Shown: positions 41,920 through 49,116 of the stretch, piece after piece | Layout of the letters: the number at the start of each line of letters is the position of its first letter | How positions within the stretch are numbered: position 1 is the first letter of the stretch | NCBI GenBank assembly: GCA_016871495.1 | Contig: VHDF01000024.1 | Coordinates: forward strand, 1-61,723 | Reading direction: 5' to 3' | Length of the DNA: 61,723 nt | From: Verrucomicrobiota bacterium | Lineage (GTDB): Bacteria; Verrucomicrobiota; Verrucomicrobiia; Limisphaerales; VHDF01 | Made by a program: the position numbers and the translations under genes | Notes under the pieces: generated by a model | Databases searched by the model: none | What the model was told of the DNA's origin: nothing | What the model saw: the letters and a program-made list of their open reading frames with translations, nothing else

Positions 41920-42057
41920 TAGCCCGGATAATTCATACTGAGCTTGAATCCGCGACAGTGTGCCGCGTGAGGGCACGCGGCCTACCATCGCGCCTGCCTC
42001 TGTGTTTGTAGGCCCGGTGTCCTCACCGGGCGTCCCGTGCATGAATAGGCGGGCTAG
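41920..42057 (-). repeat. MITE-like dispersed repeat, copy B
   Basis: This is the inverted second copy of the 1293-1432 element. Its ends are a clearer inverted pair: TAGCCCGGATAATTCAT at 41920 and the complement of TAGCCCGCCTATTCAT at 42057. The internal hairpins are kept by paired changes: GGCCGTGTGCCCGCACGCGG in copy A corresponds to GGCCGCGTGCCCTCACGCGG here, which strengthens the stem. CTAG borders both ends. Confidence 0.65.
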
Positions 42058-42072
42058 TTTCCTTCGTCGCGC

Positions 42073-42115
42073 CGCAGGCTGGGCAGCCTGCGCCACAGCA
42101 GACAGGGCTGTCTGC
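42073..42115. repeat. Twin perfect hairpins
   Basis: CGCAGGCTG-GG-CAGCCTGCG (42073-42092) and GCAGACAG-GG-CTGTCTGC (42098-42115) are two perfect stems with two-base centres, five bases apart. They are typical of REP-type palindromes and lie directly beside the MITE-like copy. Confidence 0.6.
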
Positions 42116-42290
42116 GTTACCACGACAACCCGGTCACCGGCAACCTTTGGACGCGCCCTGTCGTCGGCACCCTGGACCCAAATCCACGGGTAATACGCTG
42201 CAACGCACGGTTTGACTACGCCTGGAGGTGCGATGGACAGGTTCGCATCATCGACATTCCATCGATCATGCCCGCGACAGCGGGCACTTC

Positions 42291-42361
42291 TAAATCCGCG
42301 CATCTTTCAGCCGCGCAAACCACCTTTCGCGTCCCCGCCGGAATTCTTACGCGCGGATTTA
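42291..42361. repeat. 11-bp inverted repeat upstream of the CotH gene
   Basis: TAAATCCGCGC (42291-42301) and GCGCGGATTTA (42351-42361) form a perfect inverted repeat with a ~50-base loop, ending 50 bases before the CotH ATG. It may be a repeat element border or a regulatory structure; sequence alone does not decide. Confidence 0.45.
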
Positions 42362-42411
42362 GGCTGGAATAAGGCTCTTGACTCCGCGGGAGGCGCACCA
42401 AGACTGCGCCG

Positions 42412-43944
42412 ATGCAGCCACCGAAGTTCCTGGCCTTCCTCCTTTTACTTGGATCGATTCTCTGGCACGCCATGCTCAACGCTGCTCCGGCCGGGGGCTC
42501 ACCTGTCTCTCGCCGCGGACCGGCTCCCCCATGGGTGGCGGGTCTTTCCGTTGAGGAAAAGGCGCAGCAACGCTTTGACCGCGATGGCAACGGATGGCTC
42601 AACCTTGAAGAAAGAATGTCCGCCCGGAAGACTCTGAGAGAGGAGGCGGCGGCTCGTCCGCCTTCCGGGCGCCCCACGCCTCGAGCCGGTGCGGAGCCGA
42701 CCGGGCCGGGTCCGAAGATGGCTCCGTCCGAAGTGGAGACCTATCCGGGTCGCCCGGCGTTCGACCCCGAGATTTTGCGCACTTTTTTCCTCGAGTTCGA
42801 GGAGCCGGATTGGGAAAGGGCGCTCACCGAGTTTCGGTATACGGACGTGGATGTGCCGGCGAGGTTGCGGGTGGACGGTCAAGTTTTTGAGCGCGTGGGA
42901 GTGCATTGCCGCGGCGCCTCTTCTTTTCTGTTCGTGGCGGAGGGGCGGAAGCGCGCCCTGAATCTGAAACTGGATTTTGTTCAACGCGGCCAGCATTTCG
43001 GGGGATACCGGACCTTTAATCTGCTGAATTCGAATGGCGATCCCACCCTTTTGAAAGCGGCCCTCTACTTTCATGCGGCCCGCGCTTATACGGCGGCCCC
43101 CAAGGTCTGCTTCGTCAGGCTGGTGATCAACGGCGAATACTGGGGCGTTTATCCGTGTGTGCAGCAGGAGGACAAAGACTTCATCCAGGACTGGTGGAAG
43201 ACGAAAAAGGGGGCACGCTGGAAAGCCCCCGGCTCTCCCTGGGCCACGGCGGGATTGAATTACCTTGGCGAGAATGTGGAGGCCTATCGCAAGCACTATG
43301 AACTGCACAGCAAAGAGAATCCCGAGGCGTGGAAAGCGCTGATCCGGCTTTGCAAAGTGCTGACGGAGACGCCACTGGACCGGTTGGAACGAGAGCTCGA
43401 GCCGGTCTTTGACATCGATGCGGCACTCAAGTTCCTGGCGCTCGAGAACGCGTTCATCAATGACGACGGTTATTGGGTCCGATCCAGCGACTACAACTTG
43501 TACCTGCGTTCTGACGGGCGGATGGTGATCTATCCTCACGACGGGAACGAGGTCTTCTATGATTTGCCTCCGCATTTGAGAGGCGGGGCGGCGCGAAGCA
43601 CCCAGTTGGATCCTTTTGCGGGATCGGATGATCCGGACCGAGTGCTATTGAGTCGCATGCTGGCGGTGCCCGCACTGAGGAACAGGTACTTGACTCTGCT
43701 CAGAGACATGGCGACCCAATGGCTCGATTGGAAAACGCTGGGTCCACTCGCGCAAAAATACCAGGCCCTGATCGACGCCGTCGTGAAGGCGGACACTCGC
43801 AAGCTGGACTCTTACGCTGCGTTTCAAACCCTGGTGGAACGCGACATGGTTCGGGGCACGAACACGGTCATGAGCATCAAGACCTTTGCGGATGAGCGCC
43901 GAGCCTTCCTGCTGCAATACCCGGGCCTCAAACCGGCCCCTTGA
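42412..43944 (+). CDS. Exported CotH kinase family protein with an EF-hand
   Basis: CotH-type proteins have an atypical kinase fold that in Bacillus phosphorylates spore-coat proteins; secreted relatives occur in many bacteria. After a signal peptide (FLAFLLLLGSILWHAMLNAA) is a single EF-hand-like calcium motif (FDRDGNGWLNLEE), then the CotH domain (~115-500). Visible CotH features are RVGVHCRGASSF, KRALNLKLDFVQRGQHFGGY, VFLINGEYWGVY-like RLVINGEYWGVYPCVQ, and the metal-binding YPHDGNEVFYDL. At 510 aa it is of usual size. It stands alone between repeat regions. Partner substrates are not evident in the window. Confidence 0.85.
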   Translation: MQPPKFLAFLLLLGSILWHAMLNAAPAGGSPVSRRGPAPPWVAGLSVEEKAQQRFDRDGNGWLNLEERMSARKTLREEAAARPPSGRPTPRAGAEPTGPGPKMAPSEVETYPGRPAFDPEILRTFFLEFEEPDWERALTEFRYTDVDVPARLRVDGQVFERVGVHCRGASSFLFVAEGRKRALNLKLDFVQRGQHFGGYRTFNLLNSNGDPTLLKAALYFHAARAYTAAPKVCFVRLVINGEYWGVYPCVQQEDKDFIQDWWKTKKGARWKAPGSPWATAGLNYLGENVEAYRKHYELHSKENPEAWKALIRLCKVLTETPLDRLERELEPVFDIDAALKFLALENAFINDDGYWVRSSDYNLYLRSDGRMVIYPHDGNEVFYDLPPHLRGGAARSTQLDPFAGSDDPDRVLLSRMLAVPALRNRYLTLLRDMATQWLDWKTLGPLAQKYQALIDAVVKADTRKLDSYAAFQTLVERDMVRGTNTVMSIKTFADERRAFLLQYPGLKPAP

Positions 43945-43984
43945 GTTGACGAGGGGATCCGCTCAGCGGTCCACATTTCGCTGA

Positions 43985-44057
43985 GTAGGGCGTTACTCCT
44001 TTCGCGCCACCCCTGGAAACAACCGGTTTCGGCGCGCAGCGGAGTGCGCGCCCTACC
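43985..44057. repeat. Inverted REP pair of the GGTAGGGCG family, second site
   Basis: GTAGGGCGTTACTCCTTTCG (from 43985) faces its inverted partner, whose complement reads GGTAGGGCGCGCACTCCGCT (ending 44057). The right half folds perfectly (GGCGCGCA/TGCGCGCC). The site lies between convergent genes (CotH and the TolB-like gene), the favoured place for such elements and possible rho-independent stops. Confidence 0.6.
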
Positions 44058-44094
44058 TTTGCCAGTCAGAATGAGAAATGCTGGGATCCGCTGG

Positions 44095-45357
44095 TCAGGA
44101 TGGAAAGACCGGAGGAAGTCGGAGCGTGATCCATCGGGGATGATCCACTCCACGGTCCTCGAGCCCTTGGGTCAACTTCCTCGCGGTGCCGGTAGCGCGG
44201 TCCAGCACCCAGAGGGAAGGAGGATCGCCCTGGCCGCAACGGCAGAAGGCGACCCACTGGCCATCCGGAGATTCCACCCCGCGGAAATCCCAAACGGCAT
44301 CGCCTTGCTTCGTCAAGGCGGTTGACTTTCCGCTGAGCGGATCGATCTCAGATAAGAAAGTTCCCCCGCGTGCTTCTGCAGGTTTCCAATCCCGGTTGAA
44401 GTGGTCGGTATCGGGCCGGCCCGCTTGAAACTCCCATGGTACTTTGGAGTCGGGAAGTCGTTGCGAAGCCAGCAGCGTTCCCAGGCGGGTCCAGCTTGGA
44501 ACATTGGATCCGCTGCCTTTGTTGCCTGGGTTTCCATAGCTCGCGGCAAACCACAGCGACTGGCGCTCCGTCAACCGCCGATGCTCGCTGCCGTCAGGAC
44601 GACTGATCCAGAGATCAGACCAGTCATGGCCCGGATCCTGGCGGAAACGACAATCCTGATAAGCCAGCCAGCGTCCGTCCGGAGACCACATGGGGGCGAA
44701 GTAAAGCGCGTCCGGGTGAGCTCGAATGAGCCGGCGATCTCCGCCCTCCGAAGTGCAGGTCCAGATCTGATAACCCTGCGGTCCCGCAATGTGGTAGGCG
44801 ACGCGCCCTCCATCAGGACTGAGGCTGAAACCATAGGGCAGCCCTTCGCCTGCCTTCGTGAAGGGCAGAGCTTCCGTGCCGTCCAGGTTCATGCTGTAGA
44901 CTTGGCCGACGCGACCTTTGACGACCTGGACGAGCAGGCGCCGGTCGTTGATCAGCAACTGGGGTGTATAGAACACGGCCATTCTGTCCTGGGTGGCAAG
45001 TTCAGCGAGTGTGCCGGTGGACCAATCGTAAGCCCAGAGGTGGGTGGGAGTCTGAGTATAGTATTCGTCGAAGGGACGCCCGGGTCCGTCTCGTCGCGGT
45101 TCCATGCTCAACACGAGCATGCGCCGTCCGTCTTGAAACATGGGTCCGGGCTGCCAAGTGGCCTGATTGGGATGATGAAATTCAAGAGGGCGAACCTGGG
45201 CGTCGAGGGGATCGACCCAGCAGGTCTTCCCGGCGGAGGTGAAAAGCAGGGATGGACGGAGAACGGATCGATGTTTGAGGTGGGACGCGTTGCGGCATCC
45301 TGCGGCGAGCGAGACTGAGAGCGCGCCGGAGCGAAGGAGGAAATCACGACGATGCAT
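44095..45357 (-). CDS. Tat lipoprotein with TolB-like (PD40) beta-propeller
   Basis: The N-terminus MHRRDFLLRSGALSVSLAAG followed by Cys combines a twin-arginine motif with a lipobox (LAAG/C), so the protein is probably a lipoprotein exported by Tat. The rest is a beta-propeller with PD40-type repeats: YGFSLSPDGGRVAYHIAGPQ, YFAPMWSPDGRWLAYQDCRF, DFRGVESPDGQWVAFCRCGQ. Propellers of this type are found in oligogalacturonate lyases and in TolB-like proteins; the metal-binding residues of the lyase cannot be confirmed. It is divergent from the CPA2 antiporter gene. Confidence 0.78.
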   Translation of the reverse strand: MHRRDFLLRSGALSVSLAAGCRNASHLKHRSVLRPSLLFTSAGKTCWVDPLDAQVRPLEFHHPNQATWQPGPMFQDGRRMLVLSMEPRRDGPGRPFDEYYTQTPTHLWAYDWSTGTLAELATQDRMAVFYTPQLLINDRRLLVQVVKGRVGQVYSMNLDGTEALPFTKAGEGLPYGFSLSPDGGRVAYHIAGPQGYQIWTCTSEGGDRRLIRAHPDALYFAPMWSPDGRWLAYQDCRFRQDPGHDWSDLWISRPDGSEHRRLTERQSLWFAASYGNPGNKGSGSNVPSWTRLGTLLASQRLPDSKVPWEFQAGRPDTDHFNRDWKPAEARGGTFLSEIDPLSGKSTALTKQGDAVWDFRGVESPDGQWVAFCRCGQGDPPSLWVLDRATGTARKLTQGLEDRGVDHPRWITLRLPPVFPS

Positions 45358-45488
45358 GGAGTGCGGGGGCAGGGTGGGTGTTGGGGATCGAGAGGGCGCT
45401 GGCTTCGAAGTGTACGATTGAACTTTTCTCGAAGCGAATGGAAAAACCTCTTCAAGCCGGGAGCGCTTTCCCCTAGGCTACGCCGCGA

Positions 45489-47207
45489 TTGGAACACGGC
45501 CTGCTCAACGATATTGCCATTTGCATTGTCGTCGCATGGATTCTAGCGGTCGTTGCCCAATGGCTGAGGCAGCCGTTAATTCTCTCTTATCTGGTGGCGG
45601 GATTCGCCGTGGGACCGCTGGGATTCGAGTTGGTTTCCGACCAGGCTTCGATCCAGACGATCTCGGAGCTCGGGTTGATTCTGCTCTTGTTCATGATCGG
45701 TCTGGAGATCGATTTGAAGAAGATGTTGGGGGCGGGGAAGGTCATCACGTGGACGGGGTTGGCGCAGATTGGAGGAGGCTGCGCCCTGGGAGTCGGTGTA
45801 TTTGCGGCGGCCGGATTCCCGTTGAAATCAGGCTCGCTTGACGCGCTTTATCTGGCCGTTGCCTCGGCGCTCAGCAGCACGGTCATCGTCGTCAAGATTC
45901 TCTACGACAAGCGCGAACTGGACACCTTGCCCGGACGGCTCACCCTGGGGGTGCTGGTGTTGCAGGATTTGTTTGCGATTCTGTTCCTGGCGATTCAGCC
46001 GAACCTCAAGGATCCCTCCGTCGGGTTGGTATTGGTCTCGTTTGCGAAGGTGTTAGCGGTGGTGGCGGTAGCCTTTGCCGCCAGCCGCTACGCATTGCCG
46101 CCGCTTTTCCGTTCGGTGGCGCGTTTGCCCGAACTGGTGCTGGTCGGGGCGCTGGCCTGGTGCTTTTTGATCGCGGGATTTGCGGGAGTGCTGGGATTGT
46201 CGCGTGAAATGGGAGCGCTGATCGCGGGCGTGGCGATTTCCACGTTTCCCTACACGCTGGACGTTTCGGCCAAGGTGACGACGCTGCGCGACTTTTTCGT
46301 CACGCTTTTCTTTGTGGCGCTGGGGACCAAGGTTCCTTCACCCACTTGGGATGGATTGGGGTGGGCGGCGTTCCTGGCCTTATTTCTCGTGGCGAGCCGA
46401 ATTTTCACCGTGTTTCCGGTGCTGTCGATCTTGAAGCTAGGACATCGTGCGAGTCTCCTGCCCGCGATTCATTTGTCCCAGTTGAGCGAGCTGTCCCTGG
46501 TCATCCTGGCCTTGGGGGAGAAGGCCGGACACATCCAACCCGCCACGGTTGGCGTGGCCGCCTACGCCTTCATCACGCTGGCGGTGGCCTCGACCTACGC
46601 GATGAATCAGTCCGGCGGTCTGCTGCGCGCGATCGTTCCATCCCTTGAGAAGCTGGGCTGGAAGGATCTCGGCGAGCCGGGACCGGATGCCTCGGAGCAG
46701 GGGCATGACAGCAAGATTTACTTGCTGGGCTTTTCGTGGACGGCAAGTTCGCTGCTGGAGGAGATGCGCCGGCATCGTCCGGAGTGGGAACGGGACCTGT
46801 GTGTGATCGACTTCAATCCTCACGTGCATGAGCAATTGCGGCGACGCCGTATCCGTGTGATCTACGGAGACATCACCCAGCGCGACACCCTGTTGCATGC
46901 GGGCTTGGCCTCGGCCGAAATCATCCTTTGCACCTTGCCCAATACGGTGCTGAAAGGGGCGACGAATTTGAAGCTGTTGCAGCAAATCCGCGAATTGAAC
47001 CCGCAGGCCCGCGTCATGGTGCATGCGGAGTTGTTTGAGGACGTGCCGAAACTTTACGCCTCCGGCGCCAGCTACGTGAGTGTTCCCCGCCTGACTGAAG
47101 CTTCGGACCTGCTGCAGATTATCGATGCCGCCCGCAATCGACTGCTCGATGAGCGAAGGGCCGCCCAAGCCGGCGAGCTTTCCGACCGCCAAGAGGTGAT
47201 CCCATGA
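45489..47207 (+). CDS. CPA2 family cation:proton antiporter with C-terminal RCK/TrkA-N domain
   Basis: This 572-aa KefB/KefC-like protein has 12-13 helices in the first ~380 residues (VAGFAVGPLGFELVSDQASI, LILLLFMIGLEIDLKKM, LGLSREMGALIAGVAIS) and a cytoplasmic nucleotide-binding domain (~410-550; KIYLLGFSWTASSLLEEMRR). It exchanges Na+ or K+ for protons. The nucleotide-binding domain lacks the usual GxGxxG glycines (GFSWTAS instead of GYGRVGR), so it may not bind NAD. The start is a TTG (MEHGLLNDIAICIVVAWIL). The stop overlaps the inositol-phosphatase start by four bases. Confidence 0.88.
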   Translation: MEHGLLNDIAICIVVAWILAVVAQWLRQPLILSYLVAGFAVGPLGFELVSDQASIQTISELGLILLLFMIGLEIDLKKMLGAGKVITWTGLAQIGGGCALGVGVFAAAGFPLKSGSLDALYLAVASALSSTVIVVKILYDKRELDTLPGRLTLGVLVLQDLFAILFLAIQPNLKDPSVGLVLVSFAKVLAVVAVAFAASRYALPPLFRSVARLPELVLVGALAWCFLIAGFAGVLGLSREMGALIAGVAISTFPYTLDVSAKVTTLRDFFVTLFFVALGTKVPSPTWDGLGWAAFLALFLVASRIFTVFPVLSILKLGHRASLLPAIHLSQLSELSLVILALGEKAGHIQPATVGVAAYAFITLAVASTYAMNQSGGLLRAIVPSLEKLGWKDLGEPGPDASEQGHDSKIYLLGFSWTASSLLEEMRRHRPEWERDLCVIDFNPHVHEQLRRRRIRVIYGDITQRDTLLHAGLASAEIILCTLPNTVLKGATNLKLLQQIRELNPQARVMVHAELFEDVPKLYASGASYVSVPRLTEASDLLQIIDAARNRLLDERRAAQAGELSDRQEVIP

Positions 47208-48088
47208 ATCCATCTTCCCGTCCTGCCCATGAAGCTCGTTTTCTGAAGTCCGCCCTGCGTGAGGCCGAAACGGCCGCCCGGGCGGCGGGGAGCCTGCTGC
47301 GGAGGCATTTGCTGGCCGGGAAGAAGGTCCAATCGGCGGTGCAGCACGACATCAAGCTGGAACTGGATGTGCGGTGCCAGCGACTCATCGAAAGGCATTT
47401 GCGGCGGGCTTTGCCGGAGGCCGCGATCCTGGGCGAGGAGGAATCATATGGGGATCTCGAGACGGACTGGCGTTGGGTGGTGGACCCGATCGACGGCACG
47501 GTCAACTATACTTATGGCATTCCCCACGCCTGCGTTTCGATCGCCTTACAATGCAAGTGGGATCGGCCGCGAGAAGTTCGTGGGGTGCGGGGGCGACCGG
47601 GGACGAATGGTCAGTTGGGAGAATATCAGACGCAGGCGGGGCTGGTTTACGATCCGTTTTGTGATGAGTTGTGGACCGCCATCCGGGGAGGGCCTGCCCG
47701 GTTGAATGGGCGCGTGATCCGCGCCGGCTCGAGAACGAAGCTGGGAGAGTGCGTGATCGCGATGGGATTTTCGAAGGGAACCACGGCAATTCAAAGGATG
47801 CTGCCGGTTTTTCAGCGCCTGCTGCCGCGGGTGCGGAAGATTCGGATGATGGGGGCGGCGGCTCTGGATCTGGCCTACGTTGCGACCGGCCGGCTTGACG
47901 CTTACCTGGAGGGTGGGGTGCGGATTTGGGACATCGCGGCGGGAGGATTGCTGGTTGAATGTGCCGGGGGTGAGTTTTGGCGGGAGCCGATCTCGAACGA
48001 TCACGGCTATCGTGTCCTGGCGGGCAACAGGTCCTTGCGAAGCTCGATTGAACGGGCGGTGGCCCCCCACTGGCCTTGGGATGCTTGA
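47204..48088 (+). CDS. Inositol monophosphatase family protein
   Basis: The metal-binding motifs are complete: LGEEESYGD (Glu), WVVDPIDGTVNYTYGIPHAC (motif A), and IWDIAAGGLLVECAGGEF (motif B). This Mg2+-dependent phosphatase family acts on myo-inositol-1-phosphate, fructose-1,6-bisphosphate or PAP-like compounds; the substrate cannot be told here. Between the second and third core strands there is an insertion of about 22 residues (PREVRGVRGRPGTNGQLGEY) not present in SuhB-type relatives. The ATG overlaps the antiporter stop (ATGA), suggesting cotranslation, though no functional link is obvious. No signal peptide. Confidence 0.87.
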   Translation: MNPSSRPAHEARFLKSALREAETAARAAGSLLRRHLLAGKKVQSAVQHDIKLELDVRCQRLIERHLRRALPEAAILGEEESYGDLETDWRWVVDPIDGTVNYTYGIPHACVSIALQCKWDRPREVRGVRGRPGTNGQLGEYQTQAGLVYDPFCDELWTAIRGGPARLNGRVIRAGSRTKLGECVIAMGFSKGTTAIQRMLPVFQRLLPRVRKIRMMGAAALDLAYVATGRLDAYLEGGVRIWDIAAGGLLVECAGGEFWREPISNDHGYRVLAGNRSLRSSIERAVAPHWPWDA

Positions 48089-48105
48089 AAGCGGATGAGT
48101 CATGT

Positions 48106-48924
48106 ATGAAGTCATGGATGTGGATCGGGGTGATCGCGAGCATGGGTTTGATCGCGGAGGCGGGTACTTTGGCGCGATTTCGAACCCCCCTGGGCGATGT
48201 GGACGTCGAGCTTCTGGACGAGGACAAGCCCGTGACGGTGCGGAATTTTTTGACGTATGTTCAGGAAGGGCGGTATCGGGATTCTTTCTTTCATCGCTGG
48301 GTCCCCAACTTCGTCGTGCAAGGCGGCGGTTTTATGGTGCGCCATCGGGGAACAACGAACAGTGTGTTTGACTTCGTTCCAACCCTGCCGCCGATTGTGA
48401 ACGAATACTCCGCGGGCAGGACTTACAGCAACACCTACGGCACCCTCGCGATGGCTCGTGTTGGGGGGCAGACGAATTCCGCAAGCTCGCAGTGGTTTTT
48501 CAATCTCAAGCATAATGTTGAATTGGACGGCGTGGACGGTGGTTTTACGGTCTTTGGGAGGGTGATTCGAGGCACGAACGTCTTGAATTTGTTCGTGGCC
48601 GCGCCTCCCGCGAACAATGTGTTTCGAGTGAACCTGGGCTCCCCGCTCAATGAACTACCTGTCACTTCGGCGAGGCCGACGATTGGCGATCTGGTCTTTT
48701 TCGACGTGACACTCCTGCAGGTTGCGGTTGAGCGGGGATCGGATGGGGGGGCGTCGATCAGTTGGAATGCGGAGTCCAACTTGGTTCACCTCGTCGAATA
48801 CACGAGGCAATTTCCTCCGGTTTGGACCTCGTTGATTCGCACCAACGGAAACGGGGGCCGAATGACGGCCAAGGATCCGGCCTCCGATCCGCAACGATTC
48901 TATCGAGTTCGCAGCGAGCCTTGA
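48106..48924 (+). CDS. Exported cyclophilin-type peptidyl-prolyl isomerase
   Basis: An ATG at 48106, 17 bases after the upstream stop, begins a signal peptide (WMWIGVIASMGLIAEAG). Residues ~22-195 are a cyclophilin domain: VTVRNFLTYVQEGRYRDSFF, HRWVPNFVVQGGGF, and QTNSASSQWFFNL for the conserved SQFFI region. Residues 200-272 form a separate C-terminal module (ISWNAESNLVHLVEYTRQFP ... DPQRFYRVRSEP) that resembles the short fibronectin-like ending seen in many verrucomicrobial exported proteins. It likely assists folding in the periplasm. Confidence 0.85.
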   Translation: MKSWMWIGVIASMGLIAEAGTLARFRTPLGDVDVELLDEDKPVTVRNFLTYVQEGRYRDSFFHRWVPNFVVQGGGFMVRHRGTTNSVFDFVPTLPPIVNEYSAGRTYSNTYGTLAMARVGGQTNSASSQWFFNLKHNVELDGVDGGFTVFGRVIRGTNVLNLFVAAPPANNVFRVNLGSPLNELPVTSARPTIGDLVFFDVTLLQVAVERGSDGGASISWNAESNLVHLVEYTRQFPPVWTSLIRTNGNGGRMTAKDPASDPQRFYRVRSEP

Positions 48925-49116
48925 CCAAGGGTCACACCTCACCATTCAACGATGGCTCCTGCCACACCCGGTTCAGAGAAGCTTTCTCGTTGCCCAGCTT
49001 TTCCGGACGGGTAGGCTCACCTCCTTCGGACGCGAGAAGATCCATCCAAGCTTGAGAAAGGCCATTGCCGCCGCGATCTTACGAGAGATCGATGCGGGTC
49101 CATTGCCGTTGCCGGA

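Larger units (their letters stand above)
41710..42411. other. Repeat-dense non-coding region (702 bases)
   Basis: This region contains the second MITE-like copy (41920-42057), two perfect hairpins (42073-42115), a GCCCGC/GCGGGC hairpin (42270-42285) and an 11-bp perfect inverted repeat (42291-42361). The long minus-strand open frame across it is translated repeat sequence. It separates the divergent unknown Tat protein and the CotH gene, so promoters for both must lie at its edges. Confidence 0.6.

Noticed and set aside
41770-42303. A 177-codon minus-strand frame resembling entries found in databases.
   Set aside because: It is a translation of the MITE-like copy and neighbouring hairpins, and a similar frame appears at the other copy (1309).
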